Part shown: piece by piece, positions 1 to 7,269 of the stretch
Layout: each line of letters opens with the position of its first letter
Numbering within the stretch: position 1 is the stretch's first letter
Assembly (NCBI RefSeq): GCF_030373245.1
Contig: NZ_JAUCZF010000004.1
Location: forward strand, 1 to 64,000
Origin: Hydrogenophaga sp.
GTDB lineage: Bacteria > Pseudomonadota > Gammaproteobacteria > Burkholderiales > Burkholderiaceae_C
Length of the DNA stretch: 64,000 nucleotides
Direction of reading: 5' to 3'
Translations under genes and position numbers: made by a program
Notes under the pieces: generated by a model
Database searches by the model: none
What the model saw: the letters and a program-made list of their open reading frames with translations, nothing else
What the model was told of the DNA's origin: nothing

Positions 1-181
1 CAAGTTCAGCGCGGTATCTGGATCACGGCCAAAACCGAGTTTTTCAACGGAATAGCTGCAAAACGGTCCTTGAAGAGTGCATTTCGTACGCCCTCACAGA
101 GTCAAATTCAGGCGGCAGTCAACTCCAGAAACCGGCCAGCAGAAAGCACTTCGGAAGGGATGCCCGCTGACCACACTGCGT
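1..181. other. left edge, no gene assigned
   Basis: Frame 1 on the plus strand is open from the window edge through about base 372, but its translation shows no recognisable motif. From base 182 on it lies opposite the lipoprotein gene. The stretch could be the end of a gene that starts outside the window or simply intergenic DNA. I see no promoter or terminator that I would defend. Confidence 0.4.
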
Positions 182-733
182 TCAGCGCTTGCCCATGCCT
201 TCATGGTGTGCATGCCCACTCCGTGCATCCGGACCGTGGTCGGCCAGCTGGGCGTCGAACCACTGGTGCAGGGCGGCGACCAGATGGGCTTGGTCGCTGG
301 TGTAGCTCAGTTCGGCGCCAGCTGGGATGTCGCGGTAGTCAATCGCGAGCTGGCCAGGCCGCGCGGCTTTGAGTTGGCCCAGACCGGGCATGTCGGCGCC
401 ATGGATGTGGCTGGGGCCGGAGAAGTCGCCTTTCAAGAACTGCTCGCGAATCTCGCGCAGGTGCTGGCGCACCAGGGTGATCTGTTCGGCATCGGCCGGG
501 TTGCGGGCCACCACTTGCTGCATGCCGCCGCCGGCGGTTTTGGCGAACACATGCTGGGTAGCGGTCAGGCTGAAGGGCATCACGTGGCCGCCGCGTGAGG
601 ATACGTCGGCTTGCCGGTCGGCGCTGGCCTGCTGGTGGGTGGCGTGGCGCATGCCCGCGTGATGGCCCATGGGGCTTTGCGCGCAACCTGCGAAAAAGGT
701 GGTGGCGAGGGCCAAAGCAGTGAGCGTTTTCAT
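182..733 (-). CDS. small secreted lipoprotein, unknown function
   Basis: About 183 residues. The chosen ATG gives a clear lipoprotein signal (MKTLTALALATTFFAGC), with the lipobox Cys near residue 17, and has a GGAAG ribosome site about 7 bases upstream; the longer ORF-track start would place about 50 unlikely residues before the signal. The mature part is His-rich at first, then carries a conserved-looking region with TATQHVFAKTAGGGMQQVV and HIHGADMPGL, and ends His/Gly-rich. I recall proteins of this appearance mislabelled as aspartate carbamoyltransferase; no catalytic carbamoyltransferase motif is present, so no enzymatic function is claimed. The multiple His residues could suggest metal contact, which is inference. 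Confidence 0.75.
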   Translation of the reverse strand: MKTLTALALATTFFAGCAQSPMGHHAGMRHATHQQASADRQADVSSRGGHVMPFSLTATQHVFAKTAGGGMQQVVARNPADAEQITLVRQHLREIREQFLKGDFSGPSHIHGADMPGLGQLKAARPGQLAIDYRDIPAGAELSYTSDQAHLVAALHQWFDAQLADHGPDARSGHAHHEGMGKR

Positions 734-809
734 GGTGTCTTCCGAATGGTGAACGACACCCATGCTAGTCCCAGACATGGTCTGGGCCGTTGACCCAGTT
801 CGGCAGACC

Positions 810-1139
810 TCAGGCCTTGATGTCGAGGAGCGCGCCCAGCATGTCGTCTTGCGTTTGCACGGTCTTGAGGCTGGCGGCAAAGCTGTAGAGGCTCACGCGC
901 TGACCCACCAGGTCTTCGGCCAGCTGGGTACCAAATTCAGAGCCGCCCGCCGGCTCTCGGCGAACCGATGCGATGACGCCGCCTGCGCCAGGCTGCGCGG
1001 TCTGCACCACGGTCTGCCGCTGGAAACCGGGGGTGGCCACGTTGGCGATGTTGTGTGCGTGTGTGTCCAGCCGCTGCTGGGCGGCGCGCATGCCGCTCAG
1101 ACCAATGGCGCTGGCGCTGGAGACTGCAGAGATGGGCAT
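810..1139 (-). CDS. flagellar basal-body rod-domain protein (FlgB/FlgC/FlgG N-terminal type)
   Basis: A 109-residue protein. Its N-terminal half has the rod/hook family signature: an amphipathic helix followed by SGMRAAQQRLDTHAHNIANVATPGFQRQ-like sequence, in which the N-I-A-N-xx-TPGF core is diagnostic of Flg_bb_rod domains. The C-terminal helix resembles the family's closing helix. At this length it has only the two terminal helices and little between, shorter than FlgB or FlgC (about 130 residues). No flagellar genes lie nearby, so it may be an orphan paralogue rather than part of the main rod. The start was chosen because the family motif begins about 14 residues in, whereas the longer ORF adds low-quality sequence. 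Confidence 0.7.
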   Translation of the reverse strand: MPISAVSSASAIGLSGMRAAQQRLDTHAHNIANVATPGFQRQTVVQTAQPGAGGVIASVRREPAGGSEFGTQLAEDLVGQRVSLYSFAASLKTVQTQDDMLGALLDIKA

Positions 1140-1299
1140 GGCGGGCGGTGGACGAACGGGAAAAAGTCGGGCTGTCTGGGAGTTATCGGCCAGTTCGCGG
1201 TGAACTGAAGCTGGTTGATTCGGCCATCCACGCTGAGCCCTGGCCAGGGCTTCAAATTGCTCAGCCCTTCCTGGGTGCTGGGGAGTGAGGGGCGCGCGA

Positions 1300-2181
1300 T
1301 CAGCTTTGCAGCAAGGGCCCGCTGTCAGACGACAAAGCCTCGTTGCAGTGGTGCGGCAGCTCGAAGCCGCGCGCCGCGTCTTCCACCGCCCAGGTACGGA
1401 TGACGGGGGCCTGCGTCTGCACATTGCCGAAGATGGTGGCGAAGGCCACGTCGGCGGCGTCGCGCCCGGTGCCGAAGCGCACAAAGGCCATGGGGATGGC
1501 GGTGCCCGATGGATCGAAGATGTACCAGCGGCCACCCAGGTAGGCCTCGACGTAGGCGTGGTAGTCGGGTGGGCCGAGCGCGGGGTCGGCGCCGTAATCG
1601 GTGCCGGTGGCGAAGCGCGCCGGGATGTTGCAGGCGCGGCACAGCGCGATCATCAAATGGGCAAAGTCGCGGCACACGCCGACCCGCTCGATCAGCGTGT
1701 CCACCGCCGAGGTGTTGCCGTTGGTGGTGTTGGAGGTGAAGGCGACCTGGCGCGTGACCCAGTCGCGGATCGCGAGCACGCGGTAGTAGCCCTGGGGCAG
1801 GTTGCCGAATTCGTTGTAAGCCAGGCGCAGCAGGCGGTCACTCTGGCAGTAACGGCTGGGGTAGATGTAGCCCACAGTCTCTGGCGGCAAGCGGTGCACC
1901 GGTACTTCGCCGATGGTGGCTGGGTCGGCGCGGTGGTGGTGGATGTCCACCGTGGCTGAGTAGCGCAGCTGAAGCGGGCCGCCGAGCGCATGCAGTCGCA
2001 GGTAGCGGTTACCGCTGGCCGCATCGGTGTGCACCCTGGCGTCAACGGGCTGGCTGATGAACAGCCGTTCCTCGGAGACGCGCTGCTGAGCGGTGTGAGC
2101 GGCGTGGATATTGAACATGAAGTCGGCCCCCTGGGGGTCGACCACATAGTCCAGCTCGATGTTCATTTCAATTCTGATCAT
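1300..2181 (-). CDS. transglutaminase-like cysteine protease family protein
   Basis: About 293 residues from the ATG giving MIRIEMNIELDYVV; an in-frame ATG at 2166 is an equally possible start, because the ribosome site is weak. An N-terminal beta-rich region is followed by a transglutaminase core: VGVCRDFAHLM carries the catalytic Cys, PDYHAYVEAYL the His, and WYIFDPSG the Asp. This Cys-His-Asp order is typical of the bacterial transglutaminase/protease superfamily (COG1305 type). No signal peptide is visible, so it is probably cytoplasmic. It lies just downstream of xdhB on the same strand (42 bases) and could be co-transcribed, but nothing in the sequence links it to purine metabolism. Confidence 0.85.
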   Translation of the reverse strand: MIRIEMNIELDYVVDPQGADFMFNIHAAHTAQQRVSEERLFISQPVDARVHTDAASGNRYLRLHALGGPLQLRYSATVDIHHHRADPATIGEVPVHRLPPETVGYIYPSRYCQSDRLLRLAYNEFGNLPQGYYRVLAIRDWVTRQVAFTSNTTNGNTSAVDTLIERVGVCRDFAHLMIALCRACNIPARFATGTDYGADPALGPPDYHAYVEAYLGGRWYIFDPSGTAIPMAFVRFGTGRDAADVAFATIFGNVQTQAPVIRTWAVEDAARGFELPHHCNEALSSDSGPLLQS

Positions 2182-2222
2182 CGGCCATTGGAACCTCTTT
2201 TCGCGAGGCGTGCCGAGCAAGC

Positions 2223-4550
2223 TCAGTCGAAGGCGCGCAAGACCTCTTCTGCCGTGCCCGGTGCATTCATGCCCTCCGGCTTCCCGCCCGCCTGTGCAAC
2301 CGCATCGCGCAGCGCTTCAAACACGCTGATGGCCAACATGAAAGGCGGCTCGCCCACGGCCTTGCTGCCGTGCACGTTATCTTCCCGGTTGGCTTCGGGC
2401 CAGAGATCGACTTTGAAATGCGCCGGTATGTCGCCGGTGGCGGGGATCTTGTAGGTGCTGGGCGCGTGGGTAGACAGCACGCCCTTGCCGTTCCACACGA
2501 GCTGCTCCGTGGTGAGCCAGCCCATGCCTTGCACAAAGCCACCCTCGATCTGGCCGATATCCAGGGCCGGGTTGATGCTGTGGCCCACGTCGTGCAGGAT
2601 GTCCACCTTGAGCACGCGGCTCTCGCCGGTGAGCGTATCGATGCCGACCTCGCTGACCGCCGCACCATAGGCGAAGTAATAGAATGGACGACCGGTGAGG
2701 GTGGTCTTGTCGTAGTGGATCTTGGGGGTGCGGTAGAAGCCGTCGCTCCAGAGCTGGATGCGGTTGGCGTAGGCGGCGGCCACCACTTCGTCGAAGCTGC
2801 GGCTGCGCTTTTCCGTGATCACCTGTCCGCCTTCAAAACGAACAGCGCCGGCGCCCACGCCATCGAGCCCCGCCACGAATGCGGCGAGGTTGTCGCGCAC
2901 GTTGCGCGCCGCGAACTGGGCTGCCCGGCCGTTGAGGTCGGTGCCGGCGGAGGCGGCGGTGGCGCTGGCGTTTGGCACCTTGCTGGTGTCGGCCGCGGTG
3001 GACAGCACACGATCAAACGGAACGCCCAGCTCGTCGGCCACGATCTGTGCGACCTTGGTGTTCAGGCCCTGGCCCATTTCGGTGCCGCCGTGGTTCACCT
3101 GCACGCTGCCATCGGTGTACACGTGCACCAGCGCACCGGCCTGGTTGAACAGTGTGGCGGTGAAGCTGATGCCGAACTTCACCGGTGTGAGTGCAAGGCC
3201 TTTTTTGATCACGGGGCTGTTCGCGTTCCAGGCCGCGATCTGCTCGCGGCGTTCGCGGTAGCCGCTGGTGAGCGCCAGCTGGCTGATCAGGGGCTCCAGG
3301 ATGTTGTCTTCCACCTTCATCTGATAGTGGGTGACGTTTCTCTCCTGAATGCCATACAGGTTGCGCAACCGCACATCGAGCGGGTCCAACCCGAGCGCGC
3401 GTGCGATGTCGCTCAGGATGCGCTCGATCACGATCACGCCCTGCGGGCCGCCGAAGCCGCGAAAGGCGGTGTGACTCTGGGTGTTGGTGCGGCAGCGGTA
3501 GGAGCTGATGGCCACGTCTTCCAGGAAGTAGGCGTTGTCGGCGTGGAAGATGGCGCGGTCGGCCACCGGGCCCGACAGGTCGGCGCTGAAACCGCAGTTG
3601 GCCAGCATCTCCAGATCGAGTCCGCACAACAGGCCGGTGTCGTCAAAGCCGACGCGATAGTGGTATGCGAAGGGGTGACGCTTGCCGGTGATCATGAAGT
3701 CGTCATCGCGGTCCAGCCGCAGCTTGACCGGGCATCGCAGCTTGTTGGCGGCCACGGCGGCCCAGACCGCGAGGTGACCGGCCTGGGTTTCCTTGCCGCC
3801 AAAGCCGCCGCCCATGCGGCGGCATTCGACCGTGACCGCGTGGTTCGACAGCCCCAAGGCGTGCGACACCCAGTGCTGCACCTCGCCAGGATGCTGTGTG
3901 CTGGTGTAGACCCACCACTGGTTTTGCTCCAGCGGCAGCACGTAAGCAATCTGGCCTTCGAGATAGAAGTGCTCCTGTCCTCCGACTTCAAAGCGGCCTT
4001 CGAGCTGGTGAGGGGCGCGTCGCAGCGCGGCCTGGGCATCGCCTCGCTTCACATGCACCGCTGGCAATACGTAGTGCTCCAGCGCGTGGGCCTCGTGCAC
4101 GCTGAGCACGGCGTCGAGCGGCTCGATGTCGAGCAAAACCTGCCGCGCGGCGCGGCGCGCGGTCATCGCGTCGTCGGCCACCACCAGGGCAATCACCTGG
4201 CCCACGAACTGCACCGTGTCCAGGGCGAACACGGGCTCGTCGTGGGCGAACGCGGCCAGCATGGGGTCGCCCGGGATGTCGCCGGCATCGATCACGGCGC
4301 GCACGCCAGGCATGGCCAGCGTGGCGGACACGTCTACGCCGCGCAAGATGCCGTGGGCCACTGGCGAGCAGACCGGCGCGGCGTGCAGCGTGCCGCGCAC
4401 CTCGGGGATGTCGTCGATGTAGGTGGCAGCACCTTCCACCTGGGCGCGGGCGCTTTCGTGAGGCTGGGACTGGCCGGCGGCGCGCAAGGCTGGACGCCCA
4501 CGCTGCGCCGTTGCAGCGCTCGGGACCTGGATTTTTTGGGGTGAGTTCAT
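2223..4550 (-). CDS. xdhB: xanthine dehydrogenase, molybdopterin-binding subunit
   Basis: 775 residues, the usual length for bacterial XdhB. It oxidises hypoxanthine to xanthine and xanthine to urate at a molybdenum cofactor and passes electrons to the Fe-S/FAD subunit. Visible motifs are the N-terminal aldehyde-oxidase/xanthine-dehydrogenase hammerhead (GAATYIDDIPEVRGTLHAA), the Moco-contacting GGFGGKETQ, FRGFGGPQG, the MGQGLNTKVAQI segment, and C-terminal GSKAVGEPP with the catalytic Glu. The start overlaps the xdhA stop as ATGA, so the two are translationally coupled. No xdhC-like maturation gene follows; the next gene is a transglutaminase-like protein. The large ORF on the opposite strand (2370-4544) is a shadow. 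Confidence 0.95.
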   Translation of the reverse strand: MNSPQKIQVPSAATAQRGRPALRAAGQSQPHESARAQVEGAATYIDDIPEVRGTLHAAPVCSPVAHGILRGVDVSATLAMPGVRAVIDAGDIPGDPMLAAFAHDEPVFALDTVQFVGQVIALVVADDAMTARRAARQVLLDIEPLDAVLSVHEAHALEHYVLPAVHVKRGDAQAALRRAPHQLEGRFEVGGQEHFYLEGQIAYVLPLEQNQWWVYTSTQHPGEVQHWVSHALGLSNHAVTVECRRMGGGFGGKETQAGHLAVWAAVAANKLRCPVKLRLDRDDDFMITGKRHPFAYHYRVGFDDTGLLCGLDLEMLANCGFSADLSGPVADRAIFHADNAYFLEDVAISSYRCRTNTQSHTAFRGFGGPQGVIVIERILSDIARALGLDPLDVRLRNLYGIQERNVTHYQMKVEDNILEPLISQLALTSGYRERREQIAAWNANSPVIKKGLALTPVKFGISFTATLFNQAGALVHVYTDGSVQVNHGGTEMGQGLNTKVAQIVADELGVPFDRVLSTAADTSKVPNASATAASAGTDLNGRAAQFAARNVRDNLAAFVAGLDGVGAGAVRFEGGQVITEKRSRSFDEVVAAAYANRIQLWSDGFYRTPKIHYDKTTLTGRPFYYFAYGAAVSEVGIDTLTGESRVLKVDILHDVGHSINPALDIGQIEGGFVQGMGWLTTEQLVWNGKGVLSTHAPSTYKIPATGDIPAHFKVDLWPEANREDNVHGSKAVGEPPFMLAISVFEALRDAVAQAGGKPEGMNAPGTAEEVLRAFD

Positions 4551-6181
4551 GCCAGGGCCTCCAGGGTGGCCGGGCTTTCCAGGTTGATGGCGGTGAGGCC
4601 CTGGCTTTCCAGCCAGAAGCGCTGCAGCAGGTTGCCCAGCACAGTCTGGCGGTAGTGGGCACTGGCGCGCATGTCGGAAATGGGCTGGAACTCGGCACGC
4701 AGGGTGGCCATGGCGGCCATCACGGTGTCGGCTGTCCAGGGTTGCCCGAGCAGTGCCGCTTCGGTCTGCCTCGCCCGCACCGGCGTGGCCGCGACGCCAC
4801 CGGCGCCGATGGACGCGGCCTTCACGTCGCCGTCCTTCACCGTCATCTGGATGGCCAGACACACGGCCGAGATGTCGTCGTCGAACCGTTTGCTGATCTT
4901 GTAGACCTTCATGAACCGTCCGGCCCCCACGCTCTCCACTGTGTTGGGTTCGCTGCCCCTCAAGGGGGCGCTCGCTGGCTTGGGGCGGCCCGGCGCGGCG
5001 CTCGGCGGATGTCCGGTGGGTCGCGGCACCTTGATCCAGGCCAGCAGTTCGTCTGCCTTCATCACGTTGGTTCGGTAGCCGGTGTACAGGTCTTCCAGCC
5101 GCAGCTCGCGGTGGGCGACCTGTTGTCGCCTCGCATCCCAGCGCATGAGCACCACGCTGGCGCCCAGGGCGATCAGCAAGGGCATGGAATCGCCAATGGG
5201 TGAGCCGTTGGCCACGTTGCCGCCCAGCGTGCCCGAGTTGCGCACCGGCAGGCCGGCAAATCGCTGGGCGAATGTTTGCAGCTGCGGACGCTCTTTCACC
5301 AGGGCGGCGAAGGCCTGCTGCAGGCTCACGGCCGCGCCGATGGCGATGTGGTGCGGGTAGGTCTCCACGCGCCTCAGCTCGCGGGCTGCGGTCACGTCCA
5401 GCACGCGGCTGAACTGGCGGTGCTGCTTGGTCACCCAGAGCCCCACATCGGTGCAACCGGCGACCACCTGGGCCTGGGGGTGGCGGGCTCTGGCCTGCAG
5501 CAATGCTTCCAGGGTTCGGGGGCGAAGGTAGGCCGCATCGTCTGTCTGACGCGTGGCGATGGACTTGAGCGCGGCCAGGGTGGCCCTCTCGTCCACCGTG
5601 CAGCCGGCGGGCAGGGGCAGGTTGCCCATGGCGACGGCGGCGTCGAGGATGGGCCGGTAGCCGGTGCAGCGGCACAGGTTGCCGGAGAGATCGGCCTGGG
5701 CCTGGGCTCGGGTGATACCCCGGCCGCCATCCGTGTTCTGGTACATCGCAAACAGGCTCATCACGAAGCCCGGCGTGCAAAAGCCGCACTGGCTGCCGTG
5801 GCACTGCACCATGGCTTCCTGGGCGGGATGCAGGCCAGAGGCGAGATCAGCCCCCGCGGGGGGCAGCGACCCGCGCAAGCGGTGCGGCGTGGGGGCTTCT
5901 CCAATGTCCTCTGCCGTCCACACCGCCATGCCTTCCACCGAATGCGCCAGCCGGATGCAGCTGTTGATGGCCTGGTAGCTCAGCTGGCCGCCGGTGGGCT
6001 CGCCGATCACCACGGTGCAGGCGCCGCAATCGCCTTCGCCGCAGCCCTCCTTGGCGGCTGTCAGGTGGAGGTCTTCGCGCAGCACCTGGAGCAAGGTGCG
6101 GTCGGCCGGCACGTTGTGCACCGTGACCGGCTCGCCACGGCGCACGAATCTCAGGGTTTGTACGGACATCTTGGGGTTCAT
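4547..6181 (-). CDS. xdhA: xanthine dehydrogenase, Fe-S and FAD subunit
   Basis: About 544 residues. An N-terminal plant-type [2Fe-2S] domain (CGEGDCGAC) is followed by the second [2Fe-2S] domain (HGSQCGFCTPGF and NLCRCTGYRPI), then a CO-dehydrogenase-type FAD domain (AGCTDVGLWV, RNSGTLGGNVANGSPIGD). It takes electrons from XdhB and reduces NAD+. Two stretches do not look like the family. About 19 residues after WTAEDI (TPHRLRGSLPPAG) and about 28 residues after IKVPRP (APGRPKPASAPLRG) are encoded by GC-rich palindromic DNA resembling the intergenic repeats elsewhere in the window; both keep the frame. The start is ATG 6181 or ATG 6169; neither has a good ribosome site. It is transcribed divergently from a LysR gene 95 bases away. 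Confidence 0.93.
   Translation of the reverse strand: MNPKMSVQTLRFVRRGEPVTVHNVPADRTLLQVLREDLHLTAAKEGCGEGDCGACTVVIGEPTGGQLSYQAINSCIRLAHSVEGMAVWTAEDIGEAPTPHRLRGSLPPAGADLASGLHPAQEAMVQCHGSQCGFCTPGFVMSLFAMYQNTDGGRGITRAQAQADLSGNLCRCTGYRPILDAAVAMGNLPLPAGCTVDERATLAALKSIATRQTDDAAYLRPRTLEALLQARARHPQAQVVAGCTDVGLWVTKQHRQFSRVLDVTAARELRRVETYPHHIAIGAAVSLQQAFAALVKERPQLQTFAQRFAGLPVRNSGTLGGNVANGSPIGDSMPLLIALGASVVLMRWDARRQQVAHRELRLEDLYTGYRTNVMKADELLAWIKVPRPTGHPPSAAPGRPKPASAPLRGSEPNTVESVGAGRFMKVYKISKRFDDDISAVCLAIQMTVKDGDVKAASIGAGGVAATPVRARQTEAALLGQPWTADTVMAAMATLRAEFQPISDMRASAHYRQTVLGNLLQRFWLESQGLTAINLESPATLEALA
4930..5012 (-). repeat. palindromic repeat-like insertion inside xdhA (FAD domain)
   Basis: On the plus strand the segment carries CCCCTCAAGGGGGCG followed by GGGGCGGCCCGGCGCGG, matching the style of the GC-rich palindromes between cbb genes. 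In the xdhA frame it encodes Pro/Ala/Gly/Arg-rich sequence between the conserved IKVPRP and GRFMKVYKISKRFDDDIS blocks, which I expect to be nearly adjacent in homologues. Boundaries are approximate. Confidence 0.6.
5846..5902 (-). repeat. second palindromic repeat-like insertion inside xdhA (before the second [2Fe-2S] domain)
   Basis: Plus-strand AGCCCCCGCGGGGGGCAG is a near-perfect palindrome, followed by further GC-rich sequence ending GTGGGGGCT. It encodes residues rich in Pro, Arg and Gly between WTAEDIG and LHPAQEAMVQCHGSQCG, where family members usually have only a few residues. The reading frame is kept. Confidence 0.5.
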
Positions 6182-6214
6182 GCGCGCCAGCATAGCGCGC
6201 AGCCGCTGGCACAA

Positions 6215-6232
6215 CATATGCTCAGGCATATG
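6215..6232. promoter_or_regulatory. palindrome in the xdhA/LysR divergent intergenic region
   Basis: CATATGC-TCAG-GCATATG is a perfect inverted repeat with 7-base arms and a 4-base centre, lying between the divergent starts of xdhA and the LysR gene. Its position and symmetry suit an operator for the adjacent LysR-type regulator. The assignment to that protein is inference. Confidence 0.55.
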
Positions 6233-6275
6233 GCCAAAATGTCTGGCGCCCTCCCAACCAATAATGTCGACCGGT

Positions 6276-7232
6276 ATGAAATACGTGTCCATGTTCGACA
6301 AGATTGACCTGCACCTGATACGCGTGCTGCACACGGTGCTCACCGAGCGCAGCGTGTCGCGCGCGGCGCTGCGGCTGGGCATGTACCAGCCGGCAGTGAG
6401 CGCCTCGCTCAAGCGGCTGCGCGAGCTGGCGGGCGATCCGCTGCTGGTGCGCTCGGGCGCGGGCATGGTGCCCACGGTGGCAGGCCTGCGCATGATCGAG
6501 CCGGCGGCGCACATCTTGCGCTCGGCCGAGATGCTGTTTTCCGATGCGCGCAGCTTTGACCCGGCCACTGCCAGCCAGACCTTCAGCCTGGCCGCCAGCG
6601 ATTACATGGACCCGCAGTTTCTGCCCCAGCTGGTGTGCCAGCTGAAGGCGCACGCGCCCAGCTGCCCGATCGATATCCACCCCTTGTCGGCCGACGCCGA
6701 CTACCGCCACCAGCTCGCGCAGGGCCAGGTGGACGTGGTGATCGGCAACTGGCCCAAGCCTCCAGACGATTTGCACCTGGGCCGCCTGTTCGGCGACGAG
6801 GTGGTGTGCCTGGTGTCCAGCCAGCATCCGGCGGTCAAGCGCGGCTGGGATGCAGAGGCCTGGCTGGCGGCCGACCACATCGCGCCCATGCCCACCCACC
6901 CCGGTGCGCGCGGCGTGATCGACGACCACCTGGCCAGCCTGGGGCTGCTGCGCAAGATTGCCGCGCGCTGCCCGCACTTCGGTCTGATCCCGGCCATGGT
7001 GGCGGGCAGCCTGCTGGTGCTCACCACCGGGCGCCAGTATTGCGAACGCTTTGTGGACACGCTGCCAGTGCAGATCTTGCCGAGTCCCATCGTTTTCCCC
7101 CGCATGATGTACTACCAGCTCTGGCACGAGCGCACCCACGCCTCGGTGGCCGGGCGCTGGCTGCGCGACCAGATCAAAACCGCAGCCAGCTCGCTGCGCC
7201 GCATCGAGCACGATGTGCCCAACGCTGTCTGA
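6276..7232 (+). CDS. LysR-family transcriptional regulator of the purine cluster
   Basis: About 318 residues from ATG 6276 (ATGs at 6264 and 6291 are alternatives; no clear ribosome site). The N-terminal winged helix-turn-helix reads IRVLHTVLTERSVSRAALRLGMYQPAVSASLKRLR, followed by the LysR substrate-binding domain with the SLAASDYMDPQFLPQLV start typical of NodD/NahR-like members. It is divergent from xdhA across 95 bases that contain a perfect palindrome. Its end overlaps the possible upstream start of the transporter ATPase gene, so it may be co-transcribed with the ABC genes. It probably senses a purine or purine breakdown product; this is inferred from position only. Confidence 0.88.
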   Translation: MKYVSMFDKIDLHLIRVLHTVLTERSVSRAALRLGMYQPAVSASLKRLRELAGDPLLVRSGAGMVPTVAGLRMIEPAAHILRSAEMLFSDARSFDPATASQTFSLAASDYMDPQFLPQLVCQLKAHAPSCPIDIHPLSADADYRHQLAQGQVDVVIGNWPKPPDDLHLGRLFGDEVVCLVSSQHPAVKRGWDAEAWLAADHIAPMPTHPGARGVIDDHLASLGLLRKIAARCPHFGLIPAMVAGSLLVLTTGRQYCERFVDTLPVQILPSPIVFPRMMYYQLWHERTHASVAGRWLRDQIKTAASSLRRIEHDVPNAV

Positions 7233-7269
7233 GCCCTTTCGTCCCCGCCCTCCACCCCAGAAAGCCCAC

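Noticed and set aside
2370-4544. 724-residue plus-strand ORF opposite xdhB
   Set aside because: Shadow of xdhB; composition (His/Val/Gly-rich) is typical of antisense of GC-rich coding DNA and no domain is visible.
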